Shown here piece after piece: positions 29,405 through 37,289 of a stretch of 64,000 bases of DNA. The notes under the pieces were generated by a model, which saw nothing but the letters and a program-made list of their open reading frames with translations, was not told the origin of the DNA and ran no database searches. A program made the translations under genes and the position numbers. Source of the stretch: BJGV01 sp965205785 (GTDB taxonomy: Bacteria; Pseudomonadota; Gammaproteobacteria; Burkholderiales; Nitrosomonadaceae); the NCBI GenBank assembly GCA_965205785.1, contig OZ242188.1:1178001-1242000 (forward strand), read 5' to 3'. Position 1 is the first letter of the stretch; every line of letters begins with the position of its first letter.

Positions 29405-29983
29405 ATGAGACTTATTGTAGGACTAGGGAACCCGGGAAAACAGTACGTCTCTACACGTCATAATGCAGGGTTTCAGTGGGTATATAAACTAGCTGATAAA
29501 TTGCAGATAACACTTAAAAGAGAGGTAAAGTTTCATGGTCTTTGTGCCCGTATTGTTCAGGGAGACAATGAATTATGGTTACTTTGTCCTCAGACATACA
29601 TGAATGTAAGTGGGAAAGCTGTATCAATGCTATGCCGTTTTTACAAAATTAATCCCGATCAAATTCTTGTCGTTCATGACGAGTTAGATTTGCCTCCGGG
29701 AGTATCGAAACTAAAGATGGGTGGTGGATTAGGTGGACATAACGGGTTGAAGGATATTTCAGCGTGCCTTGCTACTAGAAATTTCTGGAGATTACGAATT
29801 GGAATCGGTCATCCCGGAGACAAGGCTTCTGTGACAAATTATGTATTACGGTCACCATGTAAAGAAGAAGCAGAAAAAATTGATGAAGCTATTATTCGTA
29901 GCCTGGAGATATGGCCACTGATTGTTCAGGGAGATTATCAGGCAGCAATGTTAAGGTTACATACTAAGAGTAGTGAAACGTGA
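29405..29983 (+). CDS. pth: Peptidyl-tRNA hydrolase
   Basis: Recycles peptidyl-tRNA released from stalled ribosomes. From ATG 29405 the protein (192 residues) begins MRLIVGLGNPGKQYVSTRHNAGF, with the catalytic His in RHNAG, later PQTYMNVSGKAV, VHDELDLPPG and GGHNGLKDI. A GTG nine bases upstream is a less likely start. Confidence 0.96.
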   Translation: MRLIVGLGNPGKQYVSTRHNAGFQWVYKLADKLQITLKREVKFHGLCARIVQGDNELWLLCPQTYMNVSGKAVSMLCRFYKINPDQILVVHDELDLPPGVSKLKMGGGLGGHNGLKDISACLATRNFWRLRIGIGHPGDKASVTNYVLRSPCKEEAEKIDEAIIRSLEIWPLIVQGDYQAAMLRLHTKSSET

Positions 29984-30061
29984 TATATATATAAATCATG
30001 AAGAAAACTATAAACATCGCTTAGTATCGTATTTTTTCGTTATTCATACATAAATAAATTT

Positions 30062-31156
30062 ATGAGTTTGCAATGTGGAATCGTTGGCTTGCCTAATGTA
30101 GGAAAGTCTACTCTGTTTAATGCGTTAACTCAGGGGGAAATTGCTGCAGAGAATTATCCCTTTTGTACCATTGAACCAAATGTTGGCATAGTCAAAGTGC
30201 CTGACCCACGGTTACCCGGAATCTGTGAGATTGTTAAGCCTCGGAAGGTTCAGCCTGCTATTGTTGAGTTTGTAGATATTGCAGGGCTTGTTACAGGTGC
30301 ATCTAAAGGGGAGGGGCTGGGCAACAAGTTTCTTGCAAATATTCGTGAGACTGACGGCATCATCAATCTGGTGCGTTGTTTTACCAATGACAATGTTGTT
30401 CATGTTTCTGGTAAGGTGGATCCTCTTTCAGATATAGAGACTATACAGACTGAGTTGGCTCTTGCTGATCTAGCTACGATTGATAAAGTATTAAAACGTG
30501 AAACAAAACTGGCAAAATCTAGCAGTGATAAAGATGCAACTAAATTAATTACATTATTAGAACAGACTAAAGCGCACCTTGATCAAGGAAAGCCGATTAG
30601 AAGTATAGAGCTAGACAAAGAACAGATGCAGTTGCTAAAGCCTTTATGTTTACTTACTGCTAAGCCTATTATCTATGTAGCTAATGTAGATGAGAAAGGG
30701 TTTATTAATAATCCATTATTACAACAAGTAGAAGAATATGCTGTAAAAGAGGGATCACCGGTAGTAGTAATCTGTGCAGCACTTGAAGCTGAGATTGCTG
30801 AATTATCAGATGAAGAGAAGAGTATTTTTTTAGCTGACACTAGTCTTGAAGAGCCAGGCTTAAACCGACTGATCAGAGCTGCTTATGAATTGCTTGGACT
30901 GCAAACATATTTTACTGCTGGTGTTAAGGAGGTACGTGCATGGACCATACACAAAGGTGATACTGCACCAAAAGCTGCAGGGGTGATTCATTCTGATTTT
31001 GAAAAAGGGTTTATTCGAGCTGAAGTTATTAATTATGAGGACTTTATCACCTATGATGGTGATCAAGGTTCAAAGGAAGCAGGAAAGATGAGGTTAGAAG
31101 GAAAAGAATATGTAGTAAAAGATGGTGATGTGATGAATTTTCGCTTTAATGTCTAA
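30062..31156 (+). CDS. ychF: Ribosome-associated GTPase/ATPase YchF (OLA1)
   Basis: 364 residues, the normal length. P-loop GLPNVGKST starts at residue 9, followed by NYPFCTIEPN, DIAGLV (G3) and NVDEKG at the G4 position, where NxxE replaces NKxD and explains the ATP preference of the family. A C-terminal TGS domain is present (FTAGVKEVRAWTI, HSDFEKGFIRAEV). It follows pth as usual. Confidence 0.96.
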   Translation: MSLQCGIVGLPNVGKSTLFNALTQGEIAAENYPFCTIEPNVGIVKVPDPRLPGICEIVKPRKVQPAIVEFVDIAGLVTGASKGEGLGNKFLANIRETDGIINLVRCFTNDNVVHVSGKVDPLSDIETIQTELALADLATIDKVLKRETKLAKSSSDKDATKLITLLEQTKAHLDQGKPIRSIELDKEQMQLLKPLCLLTAKPIIYVANVDEKGFINNPLLQQVEEYAVKEGSPVVVICAALEAEIAELSDEEKSIFLADTSLEEPGLNRLIRAAYELLGLQTYFTAGVKEVRAWTIHKGDTAPKAAGVIHSDFEKGFIRAEVINYEDFITYDGDQGSKEAGKMRLEGKEYVVKDGDVMNFRFNV

Positions 31157-31446
31157 GTAGATCGAAATAAATTATATGGAATTTATGTTATTTTCTTTTA
31201 GTCAAGAATTTCTCTTACAATAACCTGTGTTAGTAAAAATTGAACATAAAAAGCATTAAACTTGTCGTATAAATAAGTATATTGCATTATTACGAAGTAA
31301 GAAGTTGCAAATTATAATGTTTTATATCAAATATAATATGGTGAATATATCTGTATTACACAAAATGAAAAGATTCTCATAACCATATATATATGTATGT
31401 TTCTTTCAAGTTAGGTTAGTTTAATTTTTAAGGAGTTAAATTGCTA

Positions 31447-31809
31447 ATGAAAACGAAGGTCAAATCAATGCTGGTAGCATCAATATTATTCTTTTTCTTA
31501 CCGAATACTGCTATGGCCCATGAATATCCTACTAAAATAGGTGAGAAGTTAGGAAACGGTGTTGCTAATATCGTTACAGGCTTTGTGGAGATTCCCAAGA
31601 CTATGATTGTTACCAGTCATAATGATGGAATGGCTTATGGTATGACAAATGGATTCTTTGTTGGAATTGTACATGCAGTTGGACGTACGCTAAGTGGAGC
31701 CTTTGATGTGGCTACATTCGTGGTTCCTACTACACCACTTGTTCGAGCTGACTATATTTGGAATGATTTCGATAAAGAAACTACCTATGCCGCTCCTCAA
31801 ATGCGCTGA
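31447..31809 (+). CDS. Exosortase system-associated protein, TIGR04073-like
   Basis: About 120 residues with a cleavable signal (LVASILFFFLPNTAMA-HEY). The mature part KIGEKLGNGVANIVTGFVEIPKTMIVTSHNDGMAYGMTNGFFVGIVHAVGRTLSGAFDVATFVVPT matches my memory of the TIGR04073 pattern, found in organisms with PEP-CTERM/exosortase systems. AAGGAG is at 31430-31435; a TTG at 31441 is better spaced than the ATG at 31447, so the start is uncertain. Periplasmic; function unknown. Confidence 0.75.
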   Translation: MKTKVKSMLVASILFFFLPNTAMAHEYPTKIGEKLGNGVANIVTGFVEIPKTMIVTSHNDGMAYGMTNGFFVGIVHAVGRTLSGAFDVATFVVPTTPLVRADYIWNDFDKETTYAAPQMR

Positions 31810-31872
31810 ATTGATTTCAAGTTAATTTTGATCTAATTAGTTCTAAGTCTTCTGAATAGTTTTAGTAGATTG

Positions 31873-32535
31873 ATGGAAATAGATTATTGGCTGGAGCGCT
31901 GGAGACAGAAGGAAATTGGTTTTCACCAAAGTGATATTAATCCTTATTTGTGTCAGTATTGGCAGGAACTAGATCTTAGTAAGGGGAGTAAAGTATTTGT
32001 GCCCCTATGTGGAAAAAGCCAAGATATATTGTGGCTATATAGGCAGGGTCATAATGTACTGGGTGTTGAGTTGAGTGAGCTTGCAGTAGAGGATTTCTTT
32101 AAAGAAAACAAACTTTCCCCTAATTATTCTGTATGCAAAAGATTCACCCGTTATGAAACAAATAGTATTTGTATTCTTAGGGGTGATTTTTTCGATTTAA
32201 ATAGGAAAGATTTAATCAAAGTTAGCGCAGTATACGATCGTGCATCTTTGGTTGCATTACCTCAGGATAAGCGAGACAGTTATGTACATCATCTTCTTGG
32301 AATCTTGTCACCAGGCACACAGATTCTGCTTGTTACTCTTGAATATCCACAGTTGGAAATGCTGGGGCCACCATTTTCAGTTTCAGTAAGCGAAGCAGAG
32401 AAGTTATTCGGTACACATTCAACTATATGCTTGTTAGCACGACTTGATGTACTAGACCGATGTCCACGTTTTTATGAAAAGGGGGTAAGTAAATTATATG
32501 AAAATATTTTCTTGCTGACCCTGAACAAGAAGTAA
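31873..32535 (+). CDS. tpm: Thiopurine S-methyltransferase family protein
   Basis: About 220 residues. The start MEIDYWLERWRQKEIGFHQSDINPYL and the SAM-binding segment KVFVPLCGKSQDILWLYRQGHNVLGVELS are typical of TPMT, followed by YDRASLVALP and TLEYPQLEMLGPPFSV. Bacterial Tpm enzymes methylate selenium or tellurium compounds and thiols; the native substrate is unknown. Monocistronic. Confidence 0.92.
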   Translation: MEIDYWLERWRQKEIGFHQSDINPYLCQYWQELDLSKGSKVFVPLCGKSQDILWLYRQGHNVLGVELSELAVEDFFKENKLSPNYSVCKRFTRYETNSICILRGDFFDLNRKDLIKVSAVYDRASLVALPQDKRDSYVHHLLGILSPGTQILLVTLEYPQLEMLGPPFSVSVSEAEKLFGTHSTICLLARLDVLDRCPRFYEKGVSKLYENIFLLTLNKK

Positions 32536-32550
32536 TGTGTGGTCAGAAGA

Positions 32551-32590
32551 AAAGTGTCCTGTTGGAATTGATCTCCAGAACAAGCACTTT
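32551..32590. terminator. Possible bidirectional hairpin between convergent tpm and methyltransferase genes
   Basis: AAAGTG at 32551-32556 pairs with CACTTT at 32585-32590, with some inner pairing around GGAATTGATCTCC. It sits in the 108-base convergent gap. Imperfect stem, so only a likely site. Confidence 0.35.
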
Positions 32591-32643
32591 GTTCACAATA
32601 TGACTTACTACAGAAATTAGTAGTATGGATATTTAATAAATAT

Positions 32644-33429
32644 CTAATTTTCTGAGTGGTCCAGGCTCTCCATTATATTGAGAGGGATATCAAACTTCTT
32701 TCTTCCAACCAATGCATAATAGAACAGGGGGCGCCCATCAATGGAAATACGGTGCCTATATCTTTCTAAATGATGAACCTCAAGTGCATCACTCACAAGT
32801 AGTGATTTAATTAAACGCGAGAATCCTGAGGTATCACTTTCAAGTAGGAATGACTCTTTAATATTAAAGGCAACCCAGCCTGACGCAGCAACTAAGTTGA
32901 ATGCATTTGCAAAAGCTTTTGCGGGGATATCACCAAATCCAAGTGCGGCAACACAAGATAGACAGTCAAATTGCCAGGCAGCCAGTTTTTTTTGTGTTAT
33001 CGAATCAAGCTCTCGGAAATCACGTACATAATACGCATCATATACACCTGGCCTGTCACGTTCACAAGCTATATAAGCTTGTTCACATATGTCGACACCT
33101 ATGACACGGGCTACACCCACAGCATGTAATTGTTCTCCAAACATCCCGTTTCCTGCCCCTAAATCAAGTACGCGTAATTCTGTCATTTCAACACGGTTAT
33201 CCCGTAGGACCTTATTTAAGGTATCACTAACTTTCTTAGGGGAATTGCACTTAAGGCGTTGATAAAAAAGCTGTTCGTATAGGCCCGGATGTTTGTATAG
33301 TTCACCGTAGTCATGAAAACGTAATTTAATTTCTTGCTCATTTTCATTTAGGCTGAAAAAAGCATTGTCCTGTTCTAGCTGATGTGGCTTTGTAACAGGA
33401 AACTTAATATTGTATTGCTGATGTTCCAT
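32644..33429 (-). CDS. Class I SAM-dependent methyltransferase
   Basis: 261 residues from the ATG at 33429, which GGAGG precedes with ideal spacing. Motif I is VLDLGAGNGMFGEQL near residue 88, followed by RVIGVDICEQAYIACE (acidic end of strand 2) and FDCLSCVAALGFGDIP. The N-terminal HDYGELYKHPGLYEQLFYQRL is a family-like helical cap. Substrate unknown. The gene is preceded by a long, strongly structured untranslated leader (see 33451-33604), which suggests cis-regulation. Confidence 0.85.
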   Translation of the reverse strand: MEHQQYNIKFPVTKPHQLEQDNAFFSLNENEQEIKLRFHDYGELYKHPGLYEQLFYQRLKCNSPKKVSDTLNKVLRDNRVEMTELRVLDLGAGNGMFGEQLHAVGVARVIGVDICEQAYIACERDRPGVYDAYYVRDFRELDSITQKKLAAWQFDCLSCVAALGFGDIPAKAFANAFNLVAASGWVAFNIKESFLLESDTSGFSRLIKSLLVSDALEVHHLERYRHRISIDGRPLFYYALVGRKKFDIPLNIMESLDHSEN

Positions 33430-33450
33430 TTTAACCTCCATTGAAACAAA

Positions 33451-33604
33451 ACCCTAACGGGGTGGGGAAGAGCTTCTGAGCATCTTCTCGTCCATGCCCC
33501 CGTGTACGCGGGACATACATGTGGCTACTCAAAAAGTAAATTCTTACTCCGCTGCATGAACAGCGTTACCCTGTTCAGTTAAAAATCTGGGCTGATACAG
33601 CCAG
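33451..33604 (-). promoter_or_regulatory. Highly structured RNA leader of the methyltransferase gene
   Basis: Five hairpins follow one another on the minus strand between 33604 and 33451, ending just before the GGAGG site at 33435-33439. They are at 33587-33604 (CTGGCTG-type stem), 33558-33576 (GAACAG/CTGTTC), 33499-33512 (CCCG/CGGG), 33467-33487 (GAAGA-GCT with four-base loop) and 33451-33463 (ACCC/GGGT). The region is clearly richer in G+C than its surroundings. I do not recognise it as a known riboswitch class; the rest of the gap to 33943 is AT-rich and I see nothing in it. Confidence 0.5.
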
Positions 33605-33943
33605 TGTGAACTCAGGGGATCGACAGCTGATACTTTTAAGTACCATATAGCGGTAAGATATACAGCAGAACAACATTATAACACGATTTTGATGGAGAAA
33701 GGACGCGTGAGCTCATCCTGACTAACAACCATGACAGGTACAAAAAAATAAGAAAAGTAAGGAATTTGTGTTTAATTTATTAATAACATAAGCTTACAAA
33801 GCATATGTTGTATTGCGATATGTCGTTCAGACACAAATTATTCAATTTTATACCTGATAAATCAGGGATTAAGTTGTAGATGGTATCTTACTTTAGATGA
33901 CCAACATATATATCAACTAATCCCTTGATTTAATATGGATATT
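33605..33943. other. Intergenic AT-rich stretch, no gene seen
   Basis: About 340 bases between the structured leader and the end of the glycine-zipper gene. A short dyad around CCTGATAAATCAGG is visible near 33850. No open frame with a plausible ribosome binding site was found; the methyltransferase promoter probably lies in its left part. Confidence 0.4.
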
Positions 33944-34507
33944 TTAAGAATATCCCTTTGTACGCATACAGGAAGAATAAGCTTCCTGGTATCGAGCATC
34001 TTGTGTCCGATTTTCATTAAGTCCATAGAGAGTTCCACCCACTCCACCTCCTATAGCTCCAATTCCAGCTCCTTTCGCAGCGCCTTTTCCACCGCCTGCA
34101 ATCGCGCCAACTGCCGCACCTAACGCTGCACCGCCAAGAGCCCCAATTCCCGCATCTTTGACCACTTCCATAGTTTTACTATCCACTTGTTCTGCGGCAT
34201 ATTTATTACATGCTTGTATTATAGACTGAGGAGGATGCGTTGGCTGAGGAGGATTATAGACAGGTTTAGGTGCAGGAGCAGACTTTGGTGGGGGAGGTGC
34301 AGCTGCTACTTTTACAGCTGCTTTAGGCTCAGGCGCTGGTTCTTTTTCTGCGATTTTAGTTTCAGTTTCCTGATTTTGTACTATTTCTTCAGGCGGCACC
34401 ACTTTAGTATCACGTCCTATTACAAGTGACATGATTAAGACAGTTGCACCTACAATTAGCAACCCAATCGTCGCCATTTTCCATTGGTTGGGGGACACAT
34501 CAGCCAT
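33944..34507 (-). CDS. Glycine-zipper membrane-anchored protein
   Basis: 187 residues from the ATG at 34507 (AGGAGA lies 6-7 bases ahead). Layout: cytoplasmic N-term MADVSPNQWKMA, one transmembrane helix (TIGLLIVGATVLIMSLVIG, about residues 12-30), an acidic then Pro/Ala-rich linker, a short conserved CNKYAAEQ segment, and a long glycine-zipper repeat (GIGALGGAALGAAVGAIAGG and similar) before a C-terminal CMRTKGYS. This resembles the YMGG/glycine-zipper envelope proteins. Function unknown. Confidence 0.82.
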   Translation of the reverse strand: MADVSPNQWKMATIGLLIVGATVLIMSLVIGRDTKVVPPEEIVQNQETETKIAEKEPAPEPKAAVKVAAAPPPPKSAPAPKPVYNPPQPTHPPQSIIQACNKYAAEQVDSKTMEVVKDAGIGALGGAALGAAVGAIAGGGKGAAKGAGIGAIGGGVGGTLYGLNENRTQDARYQEAYSSCMRTKGYS

Positions 34508-34679
34508 TGACTTTCTCCTATATTTTAAGACACAAATCTCATTAAGGATACATGTTCTTCTGGCTTTCAATTCTAAGAACATGGGCAATTTAATAAGCTA
34601 ATTATTCATATCACTGTGACAACATTTACTATTGATACAGTGTAATATGATCAATAATTTTCAGTTACTATACAATTAG

Positions 34680-35075
34680 TTACCAGCCATAATAATAGGG
34701 TGAGTAATACGGAACTCCATAACCTATTCCTGGGCCATAGCGATAATACCCACCAAAGCCGCGACCATAAAATCTTTGATTATAGAAACCTCTTCCACTA
34801 CCTCTAAACCCACGCCCCCCTCTATACCAGCGACTACCGCCTCTGAATCCACGACCACCTCTAAACCCCCGGCCCCCTCTTCTAGCAATTTGTACTCCGC
34901 TGACATAGGGTTGTCCTCCGCTGAATTGTGATCCTCCAGCAAGCTGGTTCCCTGTAGCAAGATGATCACTTCCATTGGTATGCCCAACCCCGCTGCGCGC
35001 TGCTGCCCATACTGATCCACTCATAACCGATCCAAGTAGGATGATGATAAAGCTCAATAATTTTATCTTTTTCAT
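34680..35075 (-). CDS. Small exported RGG/Tyr-rich protein
   Basis: 131 residues from the ATG at 35075, which follows GGGGAGG by five bases. A signal peptide (MKKIKLLSFIIILLGSVMSGSVWA-A) precedes a low-complexity mature part: a Gly/Ser/Gln-rich block, then six or so repeats of the type GGRGFRGG, ending in a Tyr/Pro/Gly tail. Arg-Gly-Gly repeats are common in nucleic-acid-binding proteins, but here the protein appears secreted. No family recognised. Confidence 0.75.
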   Translation of the reverse strand: MKKIKLLSFIIILLGSVMSGSVWAAARSGVGHTNGSDHLATGNQLAGGSQFSGGQPYVSGVQIARRGGRGFRGGRGFRGGSRWYRGGRGFRGSGRGFYNQRFYGRGFGGYYRYGPGIGYGVPYYSPYYYGW

Positions 35076-35620
35076 ATCAACCTCCCCTGAAGGTTTAAAC
35101 AAGGTGGGTCTAGTTTCCTGGCCACTCTGTCTAGTCAGCACAAGTTATCGTACAGGTTTTTGTTTTCATCTGAGTTATAAGGCTATTTCCTGATAAAAGT
35201 GGCCGATAGTGACATAACGCGTACAGGCCAACTTGGTTGTCATTTAGCAGAGCATTTTTCAATAACTAATCTTTGTTCTCAAAGTTATTATCTCAATTCA
35301 GGTAGTTAGACTAACAAAAGAAAAAAGAATTATTGAGGTCATAGCGCTATCTAAGGTAGTTTTTTTCTTAGGAATAAACAGTACACTTTTTTCAAGAAGA
35401 TGCAAGTAGACCTATGCGTTCTCAATATGATGGAAATTGCCTAGATGGGTGGTTAGGATGGAGATAATGAAATCAATAGTGGAATTTTAATTTCTGTATT
35501 TATCTTGCGTTTATAGATACGAACAAAACTGATTCTTATAAGTTCCTGTTTATCAGATAATTATTTTGAAATATTTTTGGAAGTTGTCAAGCTGAAATAG
35601 TTACTATAAGATATGTCTAA
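35076..35620. other. Intergenic region upstream of the c-di-GMP riboswitch, no gene seen
   Basis: About 545 bases with short frames only. It contains the 5' leader of the RGG protein gene (minus strand) on the left and, on the right, the promoter region of the riboswitch transcript. I found no further repeat or RNA that I can name. Confidence 0.4.
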
Positions 35621-35695
35621 CTGAAAAAGGGCAAACCCATTGCGAAGTGGGGACGCAAAGCTTACGGTCTTGCAAAAAGACAGCGGAGCTGCCAG
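35621..35695 (+). promoter_or_regulatory. Cyclic-di-GMP-I riboswitch (GEMM-I)
   Basis: The consensus core is directly visible: GGGCAAACCC at 35629-35638, a GCGA GNRA tetraloop hairpin (CCCATT/AGTGGG), then GGACGCAAAGC at 35651-35661, a second hairpin (GTCTT/AAGAC around GCAAA) and the closing AGCGGAGCTGCC. These are the ligand-binding stems P2 and P3 of the class I c-di-GMP aptamer. It is 270 bases upstream of a diguanylate cyclase gene, the expected kind of target. Whether ligand turns expression on or off cannot be read here. Confidence 0.88.
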
Positions 35696-35767
35696 AAAAT
35701 CAGGATATATATGTCTTGATGCTTCTTGTACCTTAATCAGAACTTAATTAATGTGCAGGAGCTAATT

Positions 35768-35971
35768 ATGACGTATCCGTATCTATCTTCTACTCGGTTT
35801 TCTAAAAATCCTCATTGCTGCTTCGCGGGAACTGCGCCCGATTTTTCATGTCTATTTATTATCTGTACTAATTTGGTTAGACGTGTGAGTGTTATTTATA
35901 TTGCGCATCTTCAGATTATCTTTATTGAGCTTTTTCCTTTCAGAAACGGAATAGAGTCAGCTCATGAGTGA
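35768..35971 (+). CDS. Small ORF between the riboswitch and the cyclase gene
   Basis: 67 residues starting MTYPYLSSTRF with AGGAG seven bases upstream. It contains a hydrophobic stretch (CLFIICTNLV and VIYIAHLQIIFIELF) and ends by overlapping the first 8 bases of the GGDEF gene, so it could couple its translation. No family recognised; it may be a leader peptide, a small membrane protein, or not coding. Confidence 0.4.
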   Translation: MTYPYLSSTRFSKNPHCCFAGTAPDFSCLFIICTNLVRRVSVIYIAHLQIIFIELFPFRNGIESAHE

Positions 35972-36920
35972 ATTAACTATTTTTGCTGATTTTGAGGCTA
36001 CCAGTCGAGCAACCTTATCATTTTTGTATAAGCGTCTTGGATTTGATCTTTGGATGATGACAAGGGTAGAGGGTTCTGATTGTCTGGTACTGCAGGCTGA
36101 GAATCACGGTTACAATGTAGAAGAGGGAACAGTATTTTGCTGGGGCGACTCATTTTGTTCACAGATGGTTCTAGGGCATGGTTCCCGTGTTGTTCCGCAT
36201 GCCCAGAATGTACCTCTGTTTGCAACATCACCAGTGGCGCAACAATTTCCAATTGGCGCATATATTGGTGTGCCGTTGGCAAGTACAGATGGCTCATTGT
36301 TTGGAACATTGTGTGCTATCGATCCAAAACCAAAGGATGAATCAATAAGAGATGAACTTCCCTTGATTGAGTTTCTAGCGAGGCTGCTTGGGACTGTTCT
36401 TGTTGCTGATCTTAAGGCCGCTAAACAAGCTAGACTTTTGGAACGCAGTCAACAAGCAGCCCGGACTGACGTATTAACGGGTTTATTGAATCGTCATGGT
36501 TGGGAACAGAGCGTAGCTACAGAAGAAACCCGAGCAAAGCGTTATGGTAGTCCTGCATGTGTATTAATAGTCGATTTAGATGGGCTAAAACAAATTAACG
36601 ATACCAAAGGGCATGTGCATGGTGATGCTCTTATTCGTAGCGCTTCTAATAGCATTAGAAGTGCTTTGAGAGAGAATGATATTGTTGCAAGAATTGGTGG
36701 AGATGAATTTGCTATATTGGGCATTGAATGTGATGCAGAAGGTTGTGAAGCAATTTTTAAGAATGTTACTAATGCGTTGCTATCCAATGGAATTAGCGCA
36801 TCTGTTGGCAAAGCTTTACGAGATCATAGACTGGGGTTGTTTGAGGCAATTGCAGCAGCAGATCGCGATATGTATGTTGCAAAGGCTAAAAGAAGAATGA
36901 AATGTTCTAGAAAGAATTAA
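35964..36920 (+). CDS. Diguanylate cyclase with GAF and GGDEF domains
   Basis: 318 residues. Residues about 5-150 form a GAF sensor domain (FLYKRLGFDLWMMTRVEG, IGAYIGVPLASTDGSLFGTLCAID) and residues about 165-315 a GGDEF domain that starts ARTDVLTGLLNRHGW, with the intact catalytic motif GGDEF at 245-249. An inhibitory I-site RxxD (REND, 236-239) lies exactly five residues before it, so product inhibition is likely. It makes c-di-GMP from two GTP. No transmembrane helix, so cytoplasmic. It lies downstream of a c-di-GMP riboswitch, suggesting feedback at two levels. Confidence 0.93.
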   Translation: MSELTIFADFEATSRATLSFLYKRLGFDLWMMTRVEGSDCLVLQAENHGYNVEEGTVFCWGDSFCSQMVLGHGSRVVPHAQNVPLFATSPVAQQFPIGAYIGVPLASTDGSLFGTLCAIDPKPKDESIRDELPLIEFLARLLGTVLVADLKAAKQARLLERSQQAARTDVLTGLLNRHGWEQSVATEETRAKRYGSPACVLIVDLDGLKQINDTKGHVHGDALIRSASNSIRSALRENDIVARIGGDEFAILGIECDAEGCEAIFKNVTNALLSNGISASVGKALRDHRLGLFEAIAAADRDMYVAKAKRRMKCSRKN

Positions 36921-36955
36921 TGACATTTCATATTTAAATTCAAATAAAGCTATGA

Positions 36956-37031
<76 letters not shown>

Positions 37032-37289
37032 CATGGGTATTCATTTTATATCAAAATAAGCAGCTTAAAATTGACATTACCTTAGAGGCTGCGGATAATC
37101 TTTCGGGTTGGTTTATAACTATTGTTGCTAAGACATGTTTTGTTTAGTAAGCATTATTACCAGCTTGAAAATTTAAATGTGAGATACGGTCAGCAGAACC
37201 ACCAAGATGTGGGGAGTACTATTTATTCCTCATCTACTGTTTCAAATCCTATTTGTGAAAAATAAATCCTGAGCATATAAGGAGTAAGC

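Noticed and set aside
33430..33604. Known riboswitch such as cobalamin, TPP, SAH or c-di-GMP in the methyltransferase leader
   Set aside because: Conserved cores of these classes could not be found by eye, so the region is reported only as an unidentified structured leader.
34187..34429. 80-residue plus-strand frame rich in Arg, Phe and Tyr
   Set aside because: It is the antisense shadow of the Pro/Ala-rich linker of the glycine-zipper protein and has no ribosome binding site or family likeness.
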